Below are positions 1 to 5,427 of a stretch of 7,626 bases of DNA, piece by piece. The stretch lies in contig JALOTU010000185.1 in assembly GCA_025457725.1 (NCBI GenBank), positions 1 to 7,626 on the forward strand, given 5' to 3'. The notes beneath the pieces were generated by a model, which searched no databases, was not told where the DNA came from, and saw only the letters and a program-made list of their open reading frames with translations. How positions within the stretch are numbered: position 1 is the stretch's first letter; the number at the start of each line of letters is the position of its first letter. The position numbers were made by a program, and so were the translations under genes. This DNA is from Verrucomicrobiota bacterium (GTDB lineage: Bacteria; Verrucomicrobiota; Verrucomicrobiia; Limisphaerales; DSYF01).

Positions 1-561
1 CCGCGCGAAGACGCGCTTGGTCAGCTCGGCCAGCGCGCCCGCCATCTCCACCCCGGTCGGCCCTCCACCGATGACGACGATGGTGGTGAGCTGGCGCCGT
101 CGTTCGGGATCGCGCTCAGCCTCGGCTCGCTCGAAGGCGGAGAGCACCCGGGCGCGAATCCGCATGGCGTCGTGGAGGCTCTTGAGTCCGATGGCGTGGT
201 GGCGCCACTCCGGATGGCCGAAGTAATGATTGACCGCGCCCAGCGCCAGAACGAGCCGGTCATACGAAACGGTGCCACTGTCCAGCTGCACCCGGCGTTC
301 CTTGAGATTCACCCCGCGGACTTCCTTCATCAGCACCTGGATGTCCTCCCGGCCGGAAAGGATGGAACGCAGTGGTTTGGCGATGTCCGGCATGGCCAGG
401 CCCGCCGTGGCCACCTGATACAGCAGGGGTTGGAACAAATGATGATTCTGCCGGTCAATCAGGATGATGCGAGCCCTAGGGTGGCGGAAGCTGCGGCAGA
501 ACTCCAGCCCGCCAAACCCCCCGCCGAGCACCACGATGGTTTTAACGCTGGGAGCATTCAT
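1..561 (-). CDS. ndh: Type II NADH dehydrogenase (NDH-2), N-terminal part, runs off the left edge
   Basis: NDH-2 is a single-subunit FAD flavoprotein on the inner face of the cytoplasmic membrane that passes electrons from NADH to quinone without pumping protons. Only the first 187 codons are in the window; the frame is open to base 1. Seen: an FAD-binding dinucleotide fold with VVLGGGFGGLE at residues 10-20 and an acidic residue (D36) ending the second strand, the family motif NHHLFQPLLYQVA at 39-51, ALG at 106-108, and a second, NAD(H)-binding glycine motif IGGGPTGVEMAG at 164-175. This order and spacing match the NDH-2 family. The start chosen is the ATG at 561-559, placing the first glycine motif where the family has it; no strong ribosome binding site precedes it. 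It lies 169 nt downstream of the histidine kinase on the same strand, so it may be co-transcribed or have its own promoter; a weak extended -10-like TGTTAAGAT on the minus strand in the gap is not convincing. A sulfide:quinone reductase-like relative is a less likely alternative. Confidence 0.9.
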   Translation of the reverse strand, partial: MNAPSVKTIVVLGGGFGGLEFCRSFRHPRARIILIDRQNHHLFQPLLYQVATAGLAMPDIAKPLRSILSGREDIQVLMKEVRGVNLKERRVQLDSGTVSYDRLVLALGAVNHYFGHPEWRHHAIGLKSLHDAMRIRARVLSAFERAEAERDPERRRQLTTIVVIGGGPTGVEMAGALAELTKRVFAR

Positions 562-730
562 GATCCGCTGAATTGCGCCGTGAAGCGTCCTGGGGTCGCC
601 GATTGCACCGCATGCGCAAGCATCTTAACACCTTCATGGCCGCATTTCGTATCAGTCAGTTCCCGGTATTCCACTTCGCAACACCCGATGGCGCCCGCGC
701 GGCACGCCGCTCCGGCGACGCTGATGAGAG

Positions 731-1843
731 TCACCCACGGTTCGAGGCTTCGGGGAGAGGGACAGGCAGCCTGACGCAAAGCTCCGAGCCTGTCCCGGGA
801 CTGGAGTTCACAACCAGCGTGCCTCCGTGACGATCCAGTCGCTGGCGGACGCTGAACAAGCCGAAGCCCCCCGCCGCATCCCGGCGGCGCTGTTCGATGA
901 GGTCCGGATCAAACCCGCTGCCGTCATCGCACACGCGGAGTTCCACCGCGTGATCCGTCTGGAAGAGACGAATGCGGATCTCGGAAGGCGCCGCATGCTT
1001 GCAGGCGTTCATCACCAGTTCGCGCGCCGCCTGGAAGAGCAGTCCGCGCAGCGATTCCGGCACCTCGGGATCTTTCGCGGTGTCCTCCACCGTCACGCGA
1101 ATGCCCTGCAATCGCTGAATCCGCTGGGAAAACTGCTTCAGGGCCGCGCCCAAACCCACTTCGTACAACAGGGGCGGCGTCAGGTCAGCCATCACCAGCC
1201 GGCACTGAGCGATGCCCTCGGCGATCAGTTCCCGCGCCGCCTCCAGCTGTGTTCGCTCCTGCTCGAGTCCCGGCTGATCCAGAGCCTTCCGGACCGCGCC
1301 GAGGCGGATGTTGGACAAGGACAGGGACTGAACCACTGTGTCATGGATCAAACTTGAAATCCGCCGGCGCTCCCGCTCCTCCAGATCCACCATGCGCTCC
1401 GTCAACCGGACCAGGTGCCGATGCTGCTGCCGGATCTCGTCCTCGCGCCGGACCACCTCGGCCTCCAGGCGCTTGCGCTCCGTGACATCGCGGGCCAACC
1501 CGGCGAGTTGCGGATCCGCCCCGGGCTCACGACGCATGGGAAAGCCCCGGTCATGGACCCATTTCATGGTTCCATCCCCGTGACGCACCCGATAGTGCTG
1601 ATCAAAGCCGCTTCCCCTCGCGCACCGCTTCCAGGCGGCTGCCACCCGCTCACGATCCTCCTGCCAAATGGCCTCCAGCCACAGCCCCGGCTGCTGCATC
1701 AGTGCCCCGGACGACCGTTGCCAGATTTGGTCGGCCCCAGGCGAACAATAGACGAATCCGCCCGTCACGGCGTCCCGCAGCCAGAGCGCCTCCGGCAGGG
1801 CTGCGGCGACCTCTTGCACGAGGTGAGGCGTTTCATTCGGCAT
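731..1843 (-). CDS. PAS-domain sensor histidine kinase of the NarL/DesK class (HisKA_3 + HATPase_c)
   Basis: A predicted cytoplasmic histidine kinase of 370 aa that autophosphorylates and passes phosphate to a NarL-type response regulator. Seen: a PAS fold at about residues 15-122, ending in the typical GLARDVTERKRLE; a charged, probably coiled-coil linker at 123-155; a HisKA_3 dimerisation domain with ERERRRISSLIHDTVVQ, giving H167 as phospho-acceptor; and an HATPase domain with N-box ELVMNACKHA (N279), G1 box CDDGSGFD (305-312) and G2 box GGFGLFSVRQRL (325-336). All catalytic boxes are present. I see no transmembrane segment, so the signal is probably intracellular or bound by the PAS domain. 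I chose the ATG at 1843; the frame stays open upstream to a TTG at 2017, but that extension would run into the PRC-barrel gene and has no domain character. No strong Shine-Dalgarno is visible. Likely partners are the regulators at 3465 and 4235; the ligand is unknown. Confidence 0.9.
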   Translation of the reverse strand: MPNETPHLVQEVAAALPEALWLRDAVTGGFVYCSPGADQIWQRSSGALMQQPGLWLEAIWQEDRERVAAAWKRCARGSGFDQHYRVRHGDGTMKWVHDRGFPMRREPGADPQLAGLARDVTERKRLEAEVVRREDEIRQQHRHLVRLTERMVDLEERERRRISSLIHDTVVQSLSLSNIRLGAVRKALDQPGLEQERTQLEAARELIAEGIAQCRLVMADLTPPLLYEVGLGAALKQFSQRIQRLQGIRVTVEDTAKDPEVPESLRGLLFQAARELVMNACKHAAPSEIRIRLFQTDHAVELRVCDDGSGFDPDLIEQRRRDAAGGFGLFSVRQRLDRHGGTLVVNSSPGTGSELCVRLPVPLPEASNRG

Positions 1844-1947
1844 GACAGAGTCTCTGGAAAGGGCCAATTCAGGTTTGGGCTGATGGCGCGGCGTTGATGT
1901 GTGGATGAGGTTAGGCCCGTGGAGCGCGAGTTCCACAGCGCGAGCCT

Positions 1948-1980
1948 CTTGTCGGGGGCACGCTGCCCACGGGCGGCAAG
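1948..1980 (+). promoter_or_regulatory. Candidate 5'-leader stem-loop before the PRC-barrel gene
   Basis: Bases 1948-1954 can pair with 1974-1980 (CTTGTCG with CGGCAAG, one G-U pair), enclosing a second short stem GGGC/GCCC at 1956-1959 and 1965-1968. It ends 21 nt before the ATG at 2002 and just before the AAGGA ribosome binding site at 1991-1995. It lies in the 158-nt gap between the divergent kinase and PRC-barrel genes. No clear -35/-10 pair was found in this gap. In GC-rich DNA such a structure can arise by chance, so a regulatory role is only a suggestion. Confidence 0.25.
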
Positions 1981-2001
1981 CGAGATGAGAAAGGAAAAAC
2001 G

Positions 2002-2781
2002 ATGCTAAGAAGCGCAAATGAACTGAAAGGATACGGATTGCTGGCCAAGGATGGAGAGATCGGTCGCTGCAAGGATTTCCTGTTTGATGACGAATTCTGG
2101 ACGGTCCGATACATGGTGGCGGACACCCGCAAGTGGCTGCCCGGACGCAAAGTCCTGATCTCTCCGATTGTCCTGTGCAGGCCGGACTGGGGTTCCGGCC
2201 GGTTCCCGGTCGAATTGACCAGGGAGCGGATCAAGAACCAGCCGGCGCTGGACGAGGACGCACCCGTGTCCCGGCAATACGAGAGGCGGTATCATCGCCA
2301 CTACGGCTGGCCCATGTACTGGGGAGGGGTGGAAGCCTGGGGCGCGTTCATGTACCCGGAGCGTCTCCTGACGGTCAAGTCACCGGAAGGTGAGCCGAAG
2401 GCGGACGAGGATCCCGACAGCCACCACCTGCGCTCCGTGGCGGAAGTGACGGACTACGTGGTGGAAAACGGCAATGAGAAGCTCGGGCGAGTGTCGGACT
2501 TCATCGTGGAGGACGGCACCTGGGCCATTCGCTATCTGGTGGTGGACACCGGAAACTGGCTGACCGGTCGCAAGGTGCTGGCATCGCCAACATGGATCGA
2601 GAGTGTGAGCTGGAAGGATCAGCAGGTATCCATGTGGCTGACCCGCGAAGAGATCAAGGACAGTCCTCCCTACGATCCCGCGGCTCCAATCAACCGCAAG
2701 ACCGAGGAATTCCTTTACGACTATTACGGCCGGCCGGCTTACTGGAAGGACCGGGAGGCGGTTCACACGGCAAGCCGTTGA
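2002..2781 (+). CDS. Two-repeat PRC-barrel domain protein
   Basis: A soluble 259-aa protein made of two copies of one unit. Repeat 1 covers about residues 2-108 and repeat 2 about 143-250. Matching segments include DTRKWLPGRKVLISP (41-55) with DTGNWLTGRKVLASP (182-196), ELTRERIKNQP (71-81) with WLTREEIKDSP (212-222), and HYGWPMYW (100-107) with YYGRPAYW (241-248). The KD.L.DD.xW.VRY pattern in each half is the PRC-barrel beta core, the fold first described in RimM and photosynthetic reaction centre subunit H. In free-standing proteins it is thought to mediate protein or RNA contacts, but the function here is unknown. I see no signal peptide or membrane segment. ATG 2002 is preceded by AAGGA at 1991-1995 with good spacing. 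It is divergent from the kinase and 81 nt upstream of the ferritin-like gene, probably in one transcript. Similar double-PRC proteins are often found in stress-related gene groups. Confidence 0.85.
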   Translation: MLRSANELKGYGLLAKDGEIGRCKDFLFDDEFWTVRYMVADTRKWLPGRKVLISPIVLCRPDWGSGRFPVELTRERIKNQPALDEDAPVSRQYERRYHRHYGWPMYWGGVEAWGAFMYPERLLTVKSPEGEPKADEDPDSHHLRSVAEVTDYVVENGNEKLGRVSDFIVEDGTWAIRYLVVDTGNWLTGRKVLASPTWIESVSWKDQQVSMWLTREEIKDSPPYDPAAPINRKTEEFLYDYYGRPAYWKDREAVHTASR

Positions 2782-2800
2782 CCGGCCTCAAGACAAACCC

Positions 2801-2836
2801 AACGCAGGCACCGGGCTTCCCGCCCCGTGCCGCGTT
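2801..2836 (+). promoter_or_regulatory. Strong stem-loop between the PRC-barrel and ferritin-like genes
   Basis: AACGC (2801-2805), one bulged A, then GGCAC (2807-2811) pair fully with GTGCC (2827-2831) and GCGTT (2832-2836), giving ten base pairs. An inner GGG/CCC (2813-2815 and 2819-2821) could extend the structure. No T-tract follows, so it does not look like a Rho-independent terminator. It sits between the PRC-barrel stop and the ferritin ribosome-binding region, where it could protect or process the mRNA or tune ferritin expression. The role is inference; the pairing is visible. Confidence 0.5.
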
Positions 2837-2862
2837 CAACCAGGAGAACTGAAGATCACGAC

Positions 2863-3306
2863 ATGACAACTGAAAACACACAAATTCTGGAAGGAATGAA
2901 TGACGATCTGGCGCATGAGTATCAGGCCGTCGTCATGTACAACACATTCGCGGCCACCCTCGTCGGACCCAATCGCAAGGAGTTGGAGGACTTCTTCCGC
3001 TCGGAAATCCCTGATGAGCTCAGGCACGCGGAGTTTCTGGGCAACAAAATCTCCGCCCTGGGCGGACAACCCACGACGCGGATTCCGGAAGTGCACACCC
3101 CGAAGGACACACGCGCCATGCTGGAGGAGGTGTTAAAGGCCGAAACCCAGACCATCGAACGTTACACGCAGCGCCGCGAGCAAGCCCAGGCCATGGGCGA
3201 CCTCGCGCTGGTCAACGACCTCGAAGAAATCCTCAGTGACGAGACGAAACACAAGGAGCAGACGGCGAAGATGCTCCGCGGCAATTGGCAGACAGCGGCA
3301 GCTTGA
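2863..3306 (+). CDS. Bacterioferritin-like ferritin-fold diiron protein lacking the haem-ligand methionine
   Basis: A 147-aa four-helix-bundle protein, close in length to bacterioferritin (about 155-160 aa). Bacterioferritins oxidise Fe(II) at a diiron site and store iron in a hollow 24-mer in the cytoplasm, also limiting peroxide damage. Seen: the six diiron ligands at family spacing, E19 (in LAHEYQ), E52 and H55 (in PDELRHAE), E94 (in KAETQT), E127 and H130 (in SDETKHKE). These match E18, E51, H54, E94, E127 and H130 of E. coli Bfr. The residue at the Bfr haem-ligand position M52 is L53 here, so the classical inter-subunit haem is not expected. I chose ATG 2863; an in-frame GTG at 2827 lies within the upstream stem-loop and would add 12 residues unlike the family. 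AGGAG at 2842-2846 is rather distant (16 nt), with a weaker GAAG nearer. It may instead be a non-storage ferritin-like or Dps-related protein. Confidence 0.8.
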   Translation: MTTENTQILEGMNDDLAHEYQAVVMYNTFAATLVGPNRKELEDFFRSEIPDELRHAEFLGNKISALGGQPTTRIPEVHTPKDTRAMLEEVLKAETQTIERYTQRREQAQAMGDLALVNDLEEILSDETKHKEQTAKMLRGNWQTAAA

Positions 3307-3356
3307 TGCCGTGTGCGCGTGAGGTGGGCCGCGCCAGGTCGCCGATTGGAGGGCTC

Positions 3357-3375
3357 ACGGGTTGTGCTGACCCGT
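3357..3375 (+). other. Perfect 6-bp inverted repeat downstream of the ferritin-like gene
   Basis: ACGGGT (3357-3362) and ACCCGT (3370-3375) form a perfect 6-bp stem with a 7-nt loop, 50 nt after the ferritin-like stop codon. It lies within the 158-nt gap before the response regulator. No T-tract follows, so it is not a standard Rho-independent terminator. It could mark a transcript end, an operator or nothing. I see no clear promoter elsewhere in this gap. Confidence 0.25.
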
Positions 3376-3464
3376 TCGGTGTGCCAGCTTGGCGGAGCCG
3401 CAGCCTCGGCGGACGGATCGGGAAACGCCCGCATTCCGCCGGCCCGGCTGGGTGACAAACCATT

Positions 3465-4121
3465 ATGACCCTGCGATTACTCATAGCGGATGATCACGAA
3501 ATGGTCCGGGAGGGACTCAAGGCGTTGATCGAGAAGGAGCCCGCCCTGGAGGTCGTGGGCGAGGCGGGAGACGGCACCCAGACGGTCGAACTGGCCGGTC
3601 GCCTCGCGCCACACGTGGTGGTGATGGATCTGGCCATGCCCGGATTGAACGGCATCGAGGCCGCCCGCCGAATTCTTCAGCAGAGCCCCCACGTCAAGAT
3701 CATCGGGCTTTCCGCGCATCCAGACCAGAATCTGGTCAGCGAGATGCTCAAGGCCGGCGCCTCGGCCTACGTGCTCAAGCAAACCGCGTACGAGGAACTG
3801 CTGCGCGCCATTCACGAGGTGATGCAGGGTCGGACCTACCTGAGCCCGGAGGTCACGCGGGGCGTCGTCGACACGTTTGTGCGCTCACAACCCCAGTCGG
3901 GCGAAAACCCGGCGTTTGCGGTGCTGACCGACCGGGAGCGGGAGGTGCTCCAGGCCCTCTCCGAAGGGGCCACCACCAAGGAAATGGCCGACAGCCTCGG
4001 CGTGAGCGTCAAGACCATCGAAACCCACCGACGCAACATCATGCAAAAGCTCGGCATCCACAGCATCGCCGAGCTGACCAAGTACGCCATTCGCGAAGGC
4101 ATTACTTCCGTGGACAATTGA
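3465..4121 (+). CDS. NarL/FixJ-family response regulator (receiver + LuxR-type HTH)
   Basis: A 218-aa cytoplasmic transcription regulator activated by phosphorylation of an aspartate; length and layout are standard for the NarL family. Receiver domain at residues 2-120: acidic pair D9-D10, phospho-acceptor D55 in VVVMDLAMPG, S83 in GLSAH at the switch Ser/Thr position, and K105 in YVLKQT. The LuxR-type helix-turn-helix is at about 153-215, with LTDREREVLQALSEG and a recognition region SVKTIETHRRNIMQKL. All key residues are present, so it should be a working DNA-binding regulator. ATG 3465 follows a modest GGGTGA about 10 nt upstream. The HisKA_3 kinase at 731-1843 is the type that pairs with this family, making it the likely partner, although two genes and a strand change separate them. 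Its targets are not shown by the sequence; the nearby PRC-barrel and ferritin genes are reasonable guesses. Confidence 0.93.
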   Translation: MTLRLLIADDHEMVREGLKALIEKEPALEVVGEAGDGTQTVELAGRLAPHVVVMDLAMPGLNGIEAARRILQQSPHVKIIGLSAHPDQNLVSEMLKAGASAYVLKQTAYEELLRAIHEVMQGRTYLSPEVTRGVVDTFVRSQPQSGENPAFAVLTDREREVLQALSEGATTKEMADSLGVSVKTIETHRRNIMQKLGIHSIAELTKYAIREGITSVDN

Positions 4122-4163
4122 CGCGACGCCCGGCTCTCAGGTCTTCGGCACCTTACTTTGAGG

Positions 4164-4206
4164 AAAGGCCTGATGGCTTCCGGCCGGCGGGCCGGCCTAC
4201 CTTTTT
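4164..4206 (+). terminator. Candidate terminator or attenuator between the two response regulator genes
   Basis: A GC-only stem CCGGCC/GGCCGG (4180-4185 and 4190-4195) with loop GGCG is followed after six bases by a T-tract at 4202-4206. An outer AAAGG (4164-4168) can also pair with CCTTT at 4200-4204. It lies in the 113-nt gap after the first regulator. The layout resembles a Rho-independent terminator or attenuator, although the stem is short and the T-run is not immediately next to it. If active, it would reduce readthrough into the second regulator and the pncA-pncB genes. Confidence 0.4.
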
Positions 4207-4234
4207 CACTGAATACTGGATAGTGAAGAAGGTC

Positions 4235-4672
4235 ATGAAGAACCTGCAAGAACAAGACAGCTTGCCCGCCCCCATGCTTGATGTGCTCCTGGTGGATGAT
4301 CACGAGCCCACGCGCCGCCAGATGTGCCAGCTGATCGAGGGAGAGCCGGATCTCTCAGTCGTCGGCCAGTCCGGCAGCGCCGAGGAGGGACTGCGCCAGG
4401 CCCGACAGCTGCATCCCTCGGTGATCGTCATGGACCTGGCGCTGCCCGGCATGAACGGCTTGGCGGCCACGCGGCATCTCGTCGCCCAGGATCCCTCCTC
4501 CCGCATCCTTGTGCTCTCCAACCACGTGGGACCGGATCTGGTGCAATGGTCACTGGCAGCAGGCGCAAAAGGACTTGTCCGCAAGGATCGCGCTTTCGAG
4601 GAATTGATCCCGGCCATCCGCGCCGTCGGGCGAAACCTTCACTTCATGGGAGAAGGCGTCGAAACGGAGTAA
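4235..4672 (+). CDS. Receiver-only response regulator (NarL-like, no DNA-binding domain)
   Basis: A 145-aa protein that is essentially one CheY-like receiver domain. Seen: acidic pair D21-D22 in LLVDDHE, phospho-acceptor D67 in VIVMDLALPG, S95 in LSNH, and K117 in VRKDR, so phosphorylation should be possible. It resembles the receiver of the regulator at 3465 (matching GEPDLSVVG, MDLALPGMNG and AIRAVGRN regions) and is probably its paralogue. It ends at TAA 4670-4672, about where the linker to a LuxR-type HTH would begin, so it lacks DNA binding and may act as a phosphate sink or through protein contacts. Start ATG 4235 is chosen over open sequence reaching upstream towards 4118, which has no domain character and would cross the hairpin; AAGG at 4229-4232 is very close to it. 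ATG 4274, directly before the domain, is an alternative. The same frame reopens after the stop (see 4679-4783). Confidence 0.82.
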   Translation: MKNLQEQDSLPAPMLDVLLVDDHEPTRRQMCQLIEGEPDLSVVGQSGSAEEGLRQARQLHPSVIVMDLALPGMNGLAATRHLVAQDPSSRILVLSNHVGPDLVQWSLAAGAKGLVRKDRAFEELIPAIRAVGRNLHFMGEGVETE

Positions 4673-4678
4673 TCGATC

Positions 4679-4783
4679 ATGAATCTCTTGCCTGAAACCA
4701 GCCGCCGCGGGCACCTCTCCGGGAGGGAACAGAGATACAAGTTCCTGCCGGACGGACGCGCCCGCAGAAAGGAGGAGACCTGA
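4679..4783 (+). CDS. Possible 34-aa small ORF coupled to pncA; may be the remnant of a lost HTH
   Basis: ATG 4679 opens a 34-codon frame that ends at TGA 4781-4783, sharing a base with the pncA ATG (TGATG), an arrangement typical of translational coupling. GGAG at 4666-4669 lies 9 nt upstream and could serve as ribosome binding site. The peptide is highly basic in its second half and has no membrane segment; I do not recognise a family. It is in the same frame as the receiver-only regulator, separated only by TAA and two codons, and contains HLSGREQR, which faintly resembles the LTxRExxV start of LuxR-type HTH domains at roughly the right distance from the receiver. It is therefore either a small real gene, a decayed DNA-binding domain, or simply the pncA leader. 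Evidence for expression is weak. Confidence 0.3.
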   Translation: MNLLPETSRRGHLSGREQRYKFLPDGRARRKEET

Positions 4784-5427
4784 TGTCAAATGTCTGCTCG
4801 GGAAAGGTGGCCTTGGAGAACAGCCCGGTCGACGCACCCGTGATCACGGTTCATCATGGCGATGCGCTCCTGGTCGTGGACGTGCAGAAAGACTTCCTGC
4901 CCGGGGGCAATCTCGCCGTGCCAGGCGGAGAGGAAGTCATCGACCCGCTCAATCGCTACCTGGCTCGGTTCGTTCAACGCAACCTGCCGGTGTTCGTCAG
5001 CGGCGACTGTCATCCCCCCGACCACTGTTCGTTTCAAGCTCAAGGGGGACCCTGGCCACCGCACTGCGTGATCAACACCCAGGGTGCCGCCTTCGCCGAA
5101 AACCTGAGTCTGCCCTATTCGGCCAACGTGGTGCGCAAAGGCACGACGCCGGAGTGTGAAGGTTATTCCGCGTTTGACGGCACGGATCTGCAAGGGCGGC
5201 TGTGCGCCGCGAAGGTGTTGCGCCTGTTCGTTGGCGGGCTGGCCACCGACCATTGCGTGTTGCACACCGTTCGCGATGCCATCGAGCTGGGCTTCAAAAC
5301 CTTTGTTTTGCGGGACGCCATCCGCGCCGTGAACGCCCGTCCCGAGGACGGCGAGGCGGCCGAGGCTGAAATGGCGGAACTCGGGGCCACGTTCATTCAA
5401 CTGGAGGACCTGCTGCGTGCGCACTGA
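4783..5427 (+). CDS. pncA: Nicotinamidase (isochorismatase-like hydrolase)
   Basis: Hydrolyses nicotinamide to nicotinate and ammonia in the cytoplasm, the first step of the Preiss-Handler NAD salvage route. The protein has 214 aa, usual for the family. Catalytic triad: D33 in VVDVQKDFLPGG, K119 in VVRKGT, C158 in GGLATDHCVLHT, where the preceding residues form the usual cis-peptide region. Metal-binding residues are D75, H77 and H81 in SGDCHPPDHCSF; family members usually have Trp where C76 is found, a mild oddity. The PWPPHCV segment at 90-96 is also typical of nicotinamidases and distinguishes it from general isochorismatases. ATG 4783 is preceded by a strong GGAGGAG at 4771-4777 with 5-nt spacing. 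About 20 N-terminal residues precede the conserved core and look unstructured. The 3' end overlaps pncB by 11 nt, indicating co-transcription and probable translational coupling with the next enzyme in the pathway. Confidence 0.93.
   Translation: MSNVCSGKVALENSPVDAPVITVHHGDALLVVDVQKDFLPGGNLAVPGGEEVIDPLNRYLARFVQRNLPVFVSGDCHPPDHCSFQAQGGPWPPHCVINTQGAAFAENLSLPYSANVVRKGTTPECEGYSAFDGTDLQGRLCAAKVLRLFVGGLATDHCVLHTVRDAIELGFKTFVLRDAIRAVNARPEDGEAAEAEMAELGATFIQLEDLLRAH

Noticed and set aside
172..774. A 200-codon plus-strand open frame opposite the NADH dehydrogenase start
   Set aside because: No recognisable motif; the minus strand encodes two well-supported genes here and the frame spans the gap between them.
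1844..2017. Upstream extension of the histidine kinase to a TTG at 2017
   Set aside because: It would overlap the PRC-barrel start, adds low-complexity residues with no domain, and ATG 1843 places the PAS domain close to the N-terminus.
2827..2862. GTG start for the ferritin-like gene at 2827
   Set aside because: The GTG lies in the stem of a hairpin and the added residues are unlike ferritin N-termini; ATG 2863 puts the first iron ligand at residue 19, matching bacterioferritin.
4118..4234. N-terminal extension of the receiver-only regulator to 4118
   Set aside because: It crosses the GC-rich hairpin and T-tract and gives residues with no domain character before a standard receiver start.
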